64,000 nucleotides of DNA from Variovorax sp. OK212 (GCF_900112425.1 NZ_FOLP01000023.1:1-64000); one strand, 5' to 3'; shown: positions 35,791 through 44,339, numbered from the stretch's first letter. Notes: generated by a model from the sequence alone, not told the origin. Program-made: numbers and translations.

Positions 35791-37026
35791 ATGATCGCGC
35801 TCGACAACCATCCCAGCGGCCGGCACTTCCTGCAGATTCCGGGGCCCAGCCCCGTGCCCGATCGCATCCTGCGGGCCATCAGCCTGCCGACCATCGACCA
35901 CCGCGGCCCCGAGTTCGCCATCCTGGGCAAGAAGGTGATCGCCGGCCTGCAGCAGGTGTTCCAGACCCGGCACCCGGTCGTCATCTATCCCGCATCGGGC
36001 ACCGGCGCGTGGGAGGCGGCGCTGGCCAACGTGATGAGCCCCGGCGACCATGTGCTGATGTTCGAGACCGGCCACTTCGCGACGCTGTGGCAGAAGATGG
36101 CGCGCCGGCTCGGCCTGGAGCCCGAGTTCCTCGCGCTGGAGGGCAACGACGAGACCGGCCTGCCGCGCGCCTGGCGCCACGGCGTGCAGGCCGAGTTGAT
36201 CGAGCAGCGCCTGCGCCAGGACAGCGCCCGGCACATCAAGGCCGTGTGCGTGGTGCACAACGAGACCTCGACCGGCGTCACCTCCGACATCGCCGCGGTG
36301 CGCCGCGCGATCGATGCCGCGGGGCATCCGGCGCTGTTGCTGGTCGACACCATCTCCGGACTCGCGAGCGCCGACTACCGCCACGACGAGTGGGGCGTGG
36401 ACGTCACCGTCAGCGGCTCGCAGAAGGGGCTCATGCTGCCGCCGGGCATCAGCTTCAACGCGGTGTCGCCCAAGGCGCTCGAGGTGGCCAGAACGGCCCG
36501 CCTGCCGAAGGCCTTCTGGGCCTGGGACGAGATCATCGAGATGAACCAGGGCGGCTACTGGCCCTGCACGCCGAGCACGAACCTGCTGTACGGGCTCAGC
36601 GAGGCGCTGGACATGGTGCTCGGACAGGGCCTGCCCGTGATCTTCGAGCGCCACCGGCGCTGGGGCCGCGGCGTGCGTGCCGCCGTGCAGGCCTGGGGCC
36701 TGCCCACGCAGTGCGCGGACGAGCGCGTGCACTCGCCGGTGCTGACCGGCGTCATCACGCCGCAAGGGGTCGATGCCGACGCGCTGCGCCGGCTGATCCA
36801 CCAGCGCTTCGATCTCTCGCTGGGCGCGGGGCTGGGCAAGCTCAAGGGCCGCATGTTCCGCATCGGGCACCTGGGCGACTGCAACGACCTGACGCTGATG
36901 GCCGCGTTGACCGGCATCGAAATGGGTTTCAAGCTGGCGCAGGTGCCGGTGGCAGGCAGCGGCGTGCTGGCGGCCATGAGCTACTTCGCGCAAACGCCGT
37001 CGCCGGACGTGCCGCAGACGAAGTAG
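35791..37026 (+). CDS. Class V aminotransferase (serine-glyoxylate/ureidoglycine type)
   Basis: A 411-residue PLP enzyme of the SgaA/PucG branch. The N-terminus is FLQIPGPSPVPDRILRAISL. The glycine motif is IYPASGTGAWEAALAN, the PLP-pyridine Asp is D186 in LLLVDTISGLAS, and the Schiff-base Lys is K212 in SGSQKGLMLPPG. Relatives transaminate serine to glyoxylate, or ureidoglycine in purine breakdown. Next to an amidase, a hydantoinase and a racemase-like protein, a role in ureide or cyclic-amide catabolism is plausible. The last gene before a stem-loop at 37035-37080. Confidence 0.88.
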   Translation: MIALDNHPSGRHFLQIPGPSPVPDRILRAISLPTIDHRGPEFAILGKKVIAGLQQVFQTRHPVVIYPASGTGAWEAALANVMSPGDHVLMFETGHFATLWQKMARRLGLEPEFLALEGNDETGLPRAWRHGVQAELIEQRLRQDSARHIKAVCVVHNETSTGVTSDIAAVRRAIDAAGHPALLLVDTISGLASADYRHDEWGVDVTVSGSQKGLMLPPGISFNAVSPKALEVARTARLPKAFWAWDEIIEMNQGGYWPCTPSTNLLYGLSEALDMVLGQGLPVIFERHRRWGRGVRAAVQAWGLPTQCADERVHSPVLTGVITPQGVDADALRRLIHQRFDLSLGAGLGKLKGRMFRIGHLGDCNDLTLMAALTGIEMGFKLAQVPVAGSGVLAAMSYFAQTPSPDVPQTK

Positions 37027-37034
37027 ACGCGGGA

Positions 37035-37080
37035 GAAACACCTGCCAAGCGCCTCTGGGAGCCGCTCGGCTAGGTGTTTC
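37035..37080 (+). terminator. Stem-loop after the aminotransferase gene
   Basis: GAAACACCT (37035-37043) and AGGTGTTTC (37072-37080) form a 9-bp perfect stem around a structured 28-base loop, beginning 8 bp after the stop codon. No T-run follows, so it may end transcription with Rho or protect the 3' end. Confidence 0.45.
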
Positions 37081-37099
37081 CACTATCGTTAACATTATT

Positions 37100-37117
37100 G
37101 TCAACATAGTTGTTGAC
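37100..37117. promoter_or_regulatory. AT-rich inverted repeat upstream of the MFS gene
   Basis: GTCAACATAGTTGTTGAC (GTCAAC-N6-GTTGAC) lies in a strikingly AT-rich patch of about 55 bases, unlike the rest of the window. It is a probable promoter/operator for the second catabolic unit, perhaps bound by the GntR regulator at 41699. Confidence 0.45.
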
Positions 37118-37165
37118 GTTAATTTCGACAAAGCCTAAATTCCGCCGCACAGCCTCGGTGGCGCA

Positions 37166-37179
37166 CTGGTTCGAACCAG
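37166..37179. promoter_or_regulatory. 14-bp perfect palindrome upstream of the MFS gene
   Basis: CTGGTTCGAACCAG lies 85 bp upstream of the MFS start. It resembles operators of FadR-subfamily GntR proteins (TGGT...ACCA), although with a 4-base rather than 3-base centre. The island encodes an FCD-type GntR regulator. Confidence 0.4.
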
Positions 37180-37263
37180 CCCGGCCCGCGACTGCAAAGT
37201 TCGCCAGCGTGCCGGGTCCTCCTTGCACGCGGGCATCCGTGCCACTGCAAGGAGACAACCCCG

Positions 37264-38589
37264 ATGCAAACCACCATGACGGACGGCGCCAAGGCGACCG
37301 CCGCAGCACCAGACGACGCGCTCCAGCCCACCAAGGTGCGCTGGAAGATCTTCCTGATGATGTTGTTCCTGATCTCGATCAACTACATCGACCGGGCCTC
37401 GCTCTCGGTGGCCATGCCGCTGATCGCCAAGGAGTTCAACATCGGCCCCGCCGTGCAGGGCCTGCTGCTGAGTTCGTTCTTCTGGACCTACGCGCTGATG
37501 CAGATCCCCGGTGGCATGCTGGCCGACCGCTACGGCCCGCGCGTCGTGATTGCCGCCGCCACCGTGGGCTGGGGCTTCTTCCAGGCCATTGCAGCCGTCT
37601 GCACAGGCTGGCTTCCCTTGCTGCTGACCCGACTGGGCCTGGGCGCGGCCGAGGCGCCGATCTACCCCGCGGGCGGCAAGCTCAACGGCATCTGGATGAC
37701 CCAGACCGAGCGCGGGCGCGGCGCCACCTTGCTCGACGGCGGCGCCCCCCTGGGCGCGGCGCTGGGGGCGATCCTGATTTCGGCGTTGATCGCCGTGCTC
37801 GGCTCCTGGCGCATGGCCTTCGTCATTGCCGGCGTGGGCACCGTGGTGGCGGGCTACTTTGCATGGCGCTACATCCGCAACCATCCGCGCCAGCATCCCG
37901 GCGTGAACGAGGCCGAAGCACGCTACATCGAGGCCAGCCACGCCGCCGACGCCGCCAAGGAACCGGCCCATGCGAGCGGCCGCGTGCTCGACTTCTTCCG
38001 CTATCGCTCCGTGTGGGGCATGTTCTTCGGCTGGATGTGCTTCAACGCGCTGTTCTACGGCCTGCTCACCTGGATGCCCAACTACCTGTCGAAGGTGCAC
38101 GGCTTCGACATCAAGCAGATGGGCGGCGCGGTGTTCATCATGTTCTTCTCGGGCTTCGTCGGCGAGATGTTCGGTGGCTGGCTGGCCGACAAATGGCAGG
38201 CCGCCGGCGCGTCGCAGAGCAAGGTGCTGCGCACGCTGTTCGGCATCTCGTCGATCATCGCCACCGTGGCCATCTTCATGGTGACGCAGATCAAGGACCC
38301 GATCGCCGTGGTCGTGCTGCTGTCGGTGACGCTGTTCTTCCTGCGCTGGTGCGGCCTGTTCTGGTGCGTGCCGTCGATCCTCGGCACGCGCGCCCGGGTC
38401 GGCTTTCTGGGCGGCACCATGAACCTCGGCGGCAACGTGGCGGGCATCGGCGTGCCGATCGTGGTCGGCCTGATCGTGCAGGCGACCGGCTCGTACTTCA
38501 TGGCGCTGATGCTGTTCACGGCGGCCGGTGCCGGCCTGTTCATCTGCTCGACGATGCTGATCGACTACAGCAAGAAGCTGCCGGTCTGA
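37264..38589 (+). CDS. MFS transporter, anion:cation symporter family
   Basis: A 441-residue carrier with 12 predicted membrane segments. ACS-family hallmarks are NYIDRASLSVAMPLIAKEFN after the first segment and GGMLADRYGPRVV between segments 2 and 3. The charged central loop (residues about 210-245) is typical. Relatives take up hexuronates, galactonate, phthalate-like acids or allantoate-like anions with protons. It provides a second uptake route for the island alongside the TRAP system. The downstream enzyme genes are on the same strand with short gaps. Confidence 0.9.
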   Translation: MQTTMTDGAKATAAAPDDALQPTKVRWKIFLMMLFLISINYIDRASLSVAMPLIAKEFNIGPAVQGLLLSSFFWTYALMQIPGGMLADRYGPRVVIAAATVGWGFFQAIAAVCTGWLPLLLTRLGLGAAEAPIYPAGGKLNGIWMTQTERGRGATLLDGGAPLGAALGAILISALIAVLGSWRMAFVIAGVGTVVAGYFAWRYIRNHPRQHPGVNEAEARYIEASHAADAAKEPAHASGRVLDFFRYRSVWGMFFGWMCFNALFYGLLTWMPNYLSKVHGFDIKQMGGAVFIMFFSGFVGEMFGGWLADKWQAAGASQSKVLRTLFGISSIIATVAIFMVTQIKDPIAVVVLLSVTLFFLRWCGLFWCVPSILGTRARVGFLGGTMNLGGNVAGIGVPIVVGLIVQATGSYFMALMLFTAAGAGLFICSTMLIDYSKKLPV

Positions 38590-38610
38590 ACAGGCGCCAC
38601 TGCGACAACC

Positions 38611-39339
38611 ATGACCCCACGAAAACTCATCGGCGTGCTGACGCCCTCCTCCAACACCGCGCTCGAACCGCTGACCAGCGCCATGGTCGCGGGCGTGCCC
38701 GGCGTCTCGGCGCATTTCTCGCGCTTCACCGTCACCGAGATCTCGATGCGCGACGCGTCGCTGAACCAGTTCGACGACAGCAAGATCCTCGAGGCCGCAC
38801 GGCTGCTGGCCGACGCGCGGGTCGACACGATCTGCTGGAGCGGCACCTCGGCGAGCTGGCTCGGCTTCGAGAAGGACAGGGCGCTGTGCGCGCGCATCAC
38901 CGAGGCGACCGGCATCCCGGCCACCACCTCGGTGCTGGCGCTCAACGAACTGCTGGCCGCGCAGGGCGCCCGCACGCTGGGCCTGGTGTCGCCATATGTC
39001 GAGGACGTGCAACGGCGCATCGTCGGCAACTACGCGGGCATCGGCATTGACTGCGTGGCCGAGCGCCACCTCGACCTGACGGTGAACTTCGCGTTCAGCG
39101 AAGTCGAGCCCGACACGCTGCGCCGCATGCTGCGCGAGGTGGCGCAGCAGCGCCCCGACGCGATCACCATCATGTGCACCAACCTGCACGGCGCGCAACT
39201 GGTCGAGGAGATGGAGCGCGAGCTCGGCATCCCGATCTACGACTCGGTGGCCACCGTGGTGTGGCGCGCGCTGAAGACGGCCGGCGTGGATCCGCGCGCC
39301 GTCAGGGGCTGGGGCCGCCTCTTCGACGCGCAAGCCTGA
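38611..39339 (+). CDS. Arylmalonate decarboxylase/maleate isomerase-like protein
   Basis: A 242-residue member of the Asp/Glu-racemase superfamily in the maleate-isomerase/AMDase branch. Racemases and isomerases of this fold use two opposed cysteines. Here the first position is G78-T79-S80 (WSGTSASW) and only the second, C189 (IMCTNLHG), is present. Arylmalonate decarboxylase has the same single-Cys arrangement (Gly74/Cys188), so a decarboxylase-type or cofactor-independent proton-transfer reaction is possible. ATG 38611 follows the MFS gene by 21 bp. Confidence 0.82.
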   Translation: MTPRKLIGVLTPSSNTALEPLTSAMVAGVPGVSAHFSRFTVTEISMRDASLNQFDDSKILEAARLLADARVDTICWSGTSASWLGFEKDRALCARITEATGIPATTSVLALNELLAAQGARTLGLVSPYVEDVQRRIVGNYAGIGIDCVAERHLDLTVNFAFSEVEPDTLRRMLREVAQQRPDAITIMCTNLHGAQLVEEMERELGIPIYDSVATVVWRALKTAGVDPRAVRGWGRLFDAQA

Positions 39340-39360
39340 GCGCCTGCAACACGGCCAGCC

Positions 39361-39390
39361 AGATAGACAGACAGTTCGACAGACAGACAA
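39361..39390. repeat. Short GACA/AGAC repeat before the hydantoinase gene
   Basis: AGATAGACAGACAG, TTC, then GACAGACAGACAAAG: tetranucleotide AGAC repeated in two blocks, ending about 18 bp before the ATG at 39408. Slippage here could alter leader length. It shows unusually low complexity for the window. Confidence 0.55.
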
Positions 39391-39407
39391 AGAAGCAGAG
39401 AAAGACC

Positions 39408-40835
39408 ATGACCTTCCGCGACCTCGACCTCGTGGTGCGCAATGCCCGCGTTGCCACCGCCAGCGACACCTTCGACTCGGACATCGGCATCCGCGATGGC
39501 CGCATCGTGCAACTCGGCCTCGACCTGCCGCCCGGACGGCAGGAGATCAACGCCGCCGGCCGCTACGTGACGCCCGGCGGCGTCGACGCGCATTGCCATC
39601 TCGACCAGCCGATGGAGCCGCCCGTGCGCATGGCCGACGACTTCGACACCGGCACCCGCGCCGCGGCCTGCGGCGGCACGACCACGGTGATTGCGTTCGC
39701 CGCGCAGCACAAGGGCCAGTCGTTGCGCGCCGCGGTGCAGGACTACCACCGGCGCGCCGAGGGCCGCGCCCATGTCGACCACGCCTTTCACCTGATCGTC
39801 AGCGACCCGACCGAAGACGTGCTGAAGCACGAGTTGCCGCAGCTGATCGCCGAGGGCTACACCTCCTTCAAGATCTACATGACCTACGACGACCTGAAGC
39901 TGGACGACGGCCAGATCCTCGACGTGCTGTCGGTGGCCAGGGCGCACGGCGCGATGGCCATGATCCACGCCGAGAACGCCGACTGCATCGAATGGCTGAC
40001 CAGGCGGCTGGAAGCCAACGGGCGCACCGCGCCACGCTTTCACGCGCATGCGCGGCCGATGCTGGTGGAGCGCGAGGCGACCCACCGCGCGATCGCGCTG
40101 TCGGAGCTGGTCGACGTGCCGATCATGATCGTGCACGTGTCCGGGCGCGAAGCCGTCGAGCAGATCCGGTGGGCGCGCGCGCACGGCCTGAGCGTGTTCG
40201 CCGAAACCTGTCCGCAGTACCTCTTTCTCACGGCCGAAGACCTGGGCATCGACGACAGCTACCAGGGTGCGCGCTGCGTGTGCAGCCCGCCGCCGCGCAA
40301 CCGCGAGAACCAGCAGGTGATCTGGAACGGCCTGTCCGACGGGCTGTTCACGATCTTCTCGTCGGACCACGCGCCGTTTCGCTACGACGCGCCCGAGGGC
40401 AAGAAGCCCGGCGGCGAGGAGGTGGCGTTCCGCCACATCCCGAACGGCATTCCCGGCATCGAGACGCGGCTGCCGCTGCTGTTCTCGCACGGCGTGCTCG
40501 ACGGGCGCATCACGATCAACCGCTTCGTCGAGCTGACGTCCACCAACCCGGCCAAGGCCTACGGGCTGCATCCGCGCAAGGGCACGATCGCGGTCGGCGC
40601 CGATGCGGACCTCGTGGTCTGGGGCACCACGCCGCGCCCGATCCGCAACGCCGACCTGCACCACGCCGTGGACTACACGCCCTACGAGGGCATCGAGGTC
40701 AAGGCCTGGCCGGCGCTGACGCTGGCGCGCGGCGAAGTCGTGTGGGACGGCGAGCGCTTCCACCCGCGCGCCGGACGTGGAGAATTCCTGCGGCGGGCCG
40801 AGCCCACCCTGCTGCCGGCCCGCCGACCCGCCTGA
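39408..40835 (+). CDS. Hydantoinase/dihydropyrimidinase
   Basis: A 475-residue cyclic amidohydrolase that opens hydantoin, dihydropyrimidine or allantoin-like rings. Metal ligands H62 and H64 are in VDAHCHLDQP, the carboxylated Lys K155 is in YTSFKIYMTY, and further ligands are in MIHAENADC, IMIVHVSG and IFSSDHAPF. GADADLVVWG ends the beta-sandwich. It is closest in pattern to D-hydantoinase/dihydropyrimidinase rather than allantoinase, but substrate cannot be fixed. It lies 68 bp after the AMDase-like gene and 44 bp before the racemase-like gene. Confidence 0.9.
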   Translation: MTFRDLDLVVRNARVATASDTFDSDIGIRDGRIVQLGLDLPPGRQEINAAGRYVTPGGVDAHCHLDQPMEPPVRMADDFDTGTRAAACGGTTTVIAFAAQHKGQSLRAAVQDYHRRAEGRAHVDHAFHLIVSDPTEDVLKHELPQLIAEGYTSFKIYMTYDDLKLDDGQILDVLSVARAHGAMAMIHAENADCIEWLTRRLEANGRTAPRFHAHARPMLVEREATHRAIALSELVDVPIMIVHVSGREAVEQIRWARAHGLSVFAETCPQYLFLTAEDLGIDDSYQGARCVCSPPPRNRENQQVIWNGLSDGLFTIFSSDHAPFRYDAPEGKKPGGEEVAFRHIPNGIPGIETRLPLLFSHGVLDGRITINRFVELTSTNPAKAYGLHPRKGTIAVGADADLVVWGTTPRPIRNADLHHAVDYTPYEGIEVKAWPALTLARGEVVWDGERFHPRAGRGEFLRRAEPTLLPARRPA

Positions 40836-40879
40836 ACCGCCTGAACCGCACGACCGAGCACACGCCTGGAGACAACGCC

Positions 40880-41641
40880 ATGAACCTGCTGCTGATCAAC
40901 CCCAACACCTCGCAAAGCGTCTCGGACCTGATCGCGGCCGAAGCCCGGCGCGCGGCCGCGAGCGACACGCGCATCGAGGTCCTGACCGCGCCCTTCGGCG
41001 TCGCCTACATCGAGACCCGCTTCGAGTCGCTGATCGGCGCCTACGCCGCGGCCACGCTCGCGGCAGAGCATCACGCGCGGCACGACGCCATCGTGGTCGC
41101 GGCCTTCGGCGACCCCGGCATCGACGGCCTGCGCGAGGCACTCGACATTCCCGTGGTCGGCCTGACCGAGGCCGCGCTGATGAGCGCGTGCCTGCTAGGC
41201 AAGCGCTTCTCGATCATCGCGATCTCGCGCCGCATCACGGCGTGGTACCGCGAATGCGTGCAAGCCAACGGCCTGGTCGACCGGCTGGCGAGCATTCGCA
41301 GCCTCGACGGTCCGCTCAAGGACATCGGGCACGTGCAGGACGACCACGGCCAGCGCCTCGAAGCGCTGTGCATGTCGGCCATCGAGGACGATGGCGCGGA
41401 CGTGATCATCATCGCCGGCGCCCCGCTGGCGGGCCTCGCGCGGTCGATCAAGGACCGGATCCCGGTGCCGGTGGTCGACGGGGTGTCGAGTGCCGTGTGC
41501 CATGCGCAGACGCTCGTATCGCTGGCACCCGCGCCGGCGCGCCTCGGCAGTTTCGCGCCGCCGCCCATCAAGCCGAACCAGGGGTTGCCCGAGGCCCTCG
41601 CGCGCCTGCTGGCGCGCGACACCGCCCGCGTCCGGGGCTGA
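40880..41641 (+). CDS. Hydantoin-racemase-family protein lacking both catalytic Cys
   Basis: A 253-residue protein of the Asp/Glu/hydantoin racemase family (N-terminus MNLLLINPNTSQSVSDLIAA, middle GLTEAALMSACLLGKRFSII). Hydantoin and allantoin racemases use two Cys near residues 76 and 181. Here these are A75 (VVAAFGDPG) and the G180-A181 pair (IIIAGAPLAGL). A classical two-base racemase mechanism is therefore not possible with Cys at those positions. It may be a racemase relative with another role in the hydantoinase pathway. It lies 44 bp behind the hydantoinase gene. Confidence 0.85.
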   Translation: MNLLLINPNTSQSVSDLIAAEARRAAASDTRIEVLTAPFGVAYIETRFESLIGAYAAATLAAEHHARHDAIVVAAFGDPGIDGLREALDIPVVGLTEAALMSACLLGKRFSIIAISRRITAWYRECVQANGLVDRLASIRSLDGPLKDIGHVQDDHGQRLEALCMSAIEDDGADVIIIAGAPLAGLARSIKDRIPVPVVDGVSSAVCHAQTLVSLAPAPARLGSFAPPPIKPNQGLPEALARLLARDTARVRG

Positions 41642-41698
41642 GGCCGCAGGCCCGTGACGCCCTGCGCTGCGGAGGGTGCGCCGATAGAATCGGCCCCA

Positions 41699-42451
41699 AT
41701 GTCCACCAGAGCCCCAGCCCGCAAGACCGGCGCGACCAAAGCGACCCAAGCAAGCAGCGCGACCCGCACGGCCAGTGCCACCGCTCCCCTCGAACACAGC
41801 GTCGACGAGATCGCCGAGAAGATCTCGTCCGCCATCCTCGAGCACCGGCTCGCGCCCGGCACGAAGCTGGGCGAAGACAGGCTGGCCGCGATCTTCGCCA
41901 CCAGCCGCGCCAGGGTGCGCGAAGTGCTGGCCCGGCTGGCGCACGAGCAGATCGTCGAGCTGGTCCCGCAGCGCGGCGCCTTCGTCGCGAAGCCCACCGT
42001 CGAGCAGGCGCAGGACGTGTTCGAGGCGCGCCGCCTGATCGAGCCGGGCGTGCTGCGCCGGCTCATCCGCACGCTCGACGAGACCAAGCGGGAGCGCCTG
42101 CGCCAGCACATCGCGCTCGAGGGCGAGGCACGGCAGCGCGACGACAAACGCGCCATCGTGCGGCTGTCGGGCGAGTTCCATGTGCTGCTGGCCGAGCTTG
42201 CGGGCAACTCGGCACTGGCACGCTCGATGCGCGAGCTGTCGGCGCTGACCTGCCTGATCATCTCGCTGTACGACGCGCCCACCGCCACCAGCTGCCGCGC
42301 GGACGAGCACGAGGAAATCGTCGCCGCCGTGAACCGCGGCGACGCGCAGCGCGCCGAGAAGCTGATGCTGCATCACCTCGACCACATCGAGCAGAGCCTG
42401 AAGCTGGACGAAAGCGCCGAAGAGGTCGACCTCGAAAGCGTGTTCAGCTGA
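41699..42451 (+). CDS. GntR-family regulator (FCD type)
   Basis: A 250-residue GntR regulator. The winged helix is at about residues 40-105 (LAPGTKLGEDRLAAIFATSR, VREVLARLAHEQIVELVPQR), followed by an all-helical FCD effector domain with EARRLIEPGVLRRLI, the metal-ligand-like EFHVLLAELAGN and EHEEIVAAVNRGD...HHLDHIEQ. A 30-residue Ala/Thr-rich N-terminal extension precedes the domain. ATG 41699 is used. It lies at the end of the hydantoinase unit and probably controls the MFS promoter at 37.1 kb. Confidence 0.9.
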   Translation: MSTRAPARKTGATKATQASSATRTASATAPLEHSVDEIAEKISSAILEHRLAPGTKLGEDRLAAIFATSRARVREVLARLAHEQIVELVPQRGAFVAKPTVEQAQDVFEARRLIEPGVLRRLIRTLDETKRERLRQHIALEGEARQRDDKRAIVRLSGEFHVLLAELAGNSALARSMRELSALTCLIISLYDAPTATSCRADEHEEIVAAVNRGDAQRAEKLMLHHLDHIEQSLKLDESAEEVDLESVFS

Positions 42452-42559
42452 AGCCGGCGCTTCGAGCGCATGGCGATGCGCATCCGGACTGCGTCGCCGT
42501 GCGGCACGCGTGCGTCGCGTGGCAAGCGAGCGTTCAGCGCGATCGCATCTGCGTGAAAA

Positions 42560-42773
42560 ACGGTCCGGTAACAGAGAGCGGCAGCACGCCCGCGCGCGCT
42601 TCGTCGAGCAGACCCGCGTGGCCGCCGCCGCGCAGCTGCTGAAGCAGACACAGTGGACGCAATGGACCCAGGACCAGGTGGCGAGCCGCAGCGGCTTCGG
42701 CTCGGTGGACGCGATGCGGCGCGCGTTCTCGCGGCTGCATGGCATGACGCCGCAGGCACACCGCGCGCGCTGA
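42560..42773 (+). pseudogene. Remnant of an AraC/GlxA-type regulator (C-terminal DNA-binding domain)
   Basis: The frame encodes ARARFVEQTRVAAAAQLLKQ, then QDQVASRSGFGSVDAMRRAF and SRLHGMTPQAHRAR, the second half of an AraC-type double helix-turn-helix. The N-terminal domain is missing. A near-perfect 9-bp duplication (CAGTGGACG/CAATGGACC, about 42650-42667) adds QWT codons. It is a gene scar. Confidence 0.7.
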
Positions 42774-42880
42774 ACAGGCTCGGTCGTCGAACGCGCGCAG
42801 CATCGCCTTGCGCAACCAGCTCCGCGCCGGGTCCTTGTCAGTCCCGCGCGCCAGGCCATCTGCAACGGCCAGGTCGGGCT

Positions 42881-42994
42881 CTCGGCGCGCTGCAGGTGCG
42901 CATCGACCGCACCTTCGCGCTCGACGACGTCGTGCAGGCGCACCGGTACCTGGAGCGCGCGGGCCACGCCGGCAAGGTGGTGCTTACCGTGTAA
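42881..42994 (+). pseudogene. Remnant of a zinc-type alcohol dehydrogenase/quinone reductase
   Basis: The frame ending at TAA 42992-42994 encodes LGALQVRIDRTFALDDVVQA and HRYLERAGHAGKVVLTV, the conserved C-terminus of NADPH:quinone-reductase-like medium-chain dehydrogenases. Nothing upstream in frame belongs to that family, so only the last 37 residues survive. Confidence 0.7.
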
Positions 42995-43100
42995 CGCGTC
43001 AGGCTGGTGGTCGGTCCGGTGGTCGGTCTGACAATCTGATACCTGATGTGCCGAAGGGAAAATCCCCCCATGGCATTTCCGGCGCGACGATAGACGACCC

Positions 43101-44297
43101 ATGAAGAACCTTGACGCTCCACTTGACGCCCCCGCCCTCGCGCTGATCGACACCTGCACGCAGGCCTCGCTCGAACTGCTCGAAAGCAACCTCACGCCGC
43201 ACGGCATCCTTGCGGCCAGCCGCACCGAGGCGGCCGTGGCGCGGCGCTACACCCGCATCTTCGGGCGCGACGCCGCCATCTGCGTGATGGCCATGTGCGG
43301 CAGCGGCGTGCCCGCGCTGGAGCAAGGCGCCGTGGCCAGCCTCGACGCGCTCGCGGCGCAGCAGGCGGCCAACGGGCAGATCCCGAAGTACGTCGACCCC
43401 GAAGGCCAGGACGCCGACTTCTGGTATCTCGGTTGCATCGATGCGACGCTGTGGTGGCTGATTGCGGTCGACCATGTGCGCCGCCACGGCAAGGTCGGCG
43501 CCGCGCACTGGCATGAAGAAGTCGCGCGCGCCATTCAATGGCTGCATGCGCAGGAGCACCAGCACTTCCGCCTGCTGCAGCAGAACGAGGCCAGCGACTG
43601 GGCCGACATCATGCCGCGCTCGGGCTACGTGCTGTACACCAACGCGCTGTGGTTCGACGTGAAGCGCCGCTTCGCGCTCGACCATGCCGAAGACACGCAG
43701 CACCACTTCAACCACCTGTTCAACCCCTTCCAGCGCGACCTGCCGGAGTACCACCGCGCGCGCCTGCTGCGGCACTACGCGCGGCGCGGCCGGCGCGACC
43801 CGGGGCTGTACCTGAGCTTCGTCAACCTCGCGGTGGTGGGCGACGAGGGCGACGTGTTCGGCAACGTGCTGGCCATACAGAGCGGCCTGGCCGACCCGGC
43901 CATGGCGCACCGCATCGTGCAGACCGTCAACGAGGCGCGCGCGTGCGAGCCCTACCCGGTGCGCGTGGTGCTGCACCCGCTGTCGCAGCAGCATCCGCTG
44001 TGGCGCGCGTACATGGGACGGCACCAGCAGAACATCGTGCACCAGTACCACAACGGCGGCATCTGGCCCTTCGTCGGCGGGTTCTGGGTGATGGCGCTGG
44101 CGAAGCTCGGCCTGCATGCGCAGGCATGGCCGGAGCTGGTGCAACTCGCCCAGTCGAATGCACAGGACGACTGGCGGTTCACGGAGTGGTTCCACGGGCG
44201 CACGCTGGCGCCGATGGGGATGGCCGGGCAGAGTTGGAACGCGGCGACGTTCCTGCTGGCGCGGCGGGCGTTGGAGGGGGATGGGGTGGCTTGGTGA
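43101..44297 (+). CDS. Amylo-alpha-1,6-glucosidase/GH100-like glycosidase
   Basis: A 398-residue alpha/alpha-toroid protein resembling amylo-1,6-glucosidases and neutral/alkaline invertases (GH100). Conserved segments are YTRIFGRDAAICVMAMCGSG, GQIPKYVDPEGQDADFWYLG (acid near the active site), NEASDWADIMPRSGYVLYTN (typical DWAD/RSGYVLYTNALW signature) and HNGGIWPFVGGFWVMALAKL. It should cleave a sucrose- or maltooligosaccharide-like glycoside in the cytoplasm; no signal peptide is present. ATG 43101 stands alone on its strand, convergent with the Mrr-type gene. Confidence 0.8.
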   Translation: MKNLDAPLDAPALALIDTCTQASLELLESNLTPHGILAASRTEAAVARRYTRIFGRDAAICVMAMCGSGVPALEQGAVASLDALAAQQAANGQIPKYVDPEGQDADFWYLGCIDATLWWLIAVDHVRRHGKVGAAHWHEEVARAIQWLHAQEHQHFRLLQQNEASDWADIMPRSGYVLYTNALWFDVKRRFALDHAEDTQHHFNHLFNPFQRDLPEYHRARLLRHYARRGRRDPGLYLSFVNLAVVGDEGDVFGNVLAIQSGLADPAMAHRIVQTVNEARACEPYPVRVVLHPLSQQHPLWRAYMGRHQQNIVHQYHNGGIWPFVGGFWVMALAKLGLHAQAWPELVQLAQSNAQDDWRFTEWFHGRTLAPMGMAGQSWNAATFLLARRALEGDGVAW

Positions 44298-44339
44298 GAC
44301 GCGAGGCCACGCTGCCTTCGCCTCTGTTCCCTCGCACGC

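Noticed and set aside
37166..37179. GGTTCGAACC resembling a tRNA T-loop
   Set aside because: No acceptor stem, anticodon arm or CCA-side pairing is present around it. It is a simple 14-bp palindrome, better seen as an operator.
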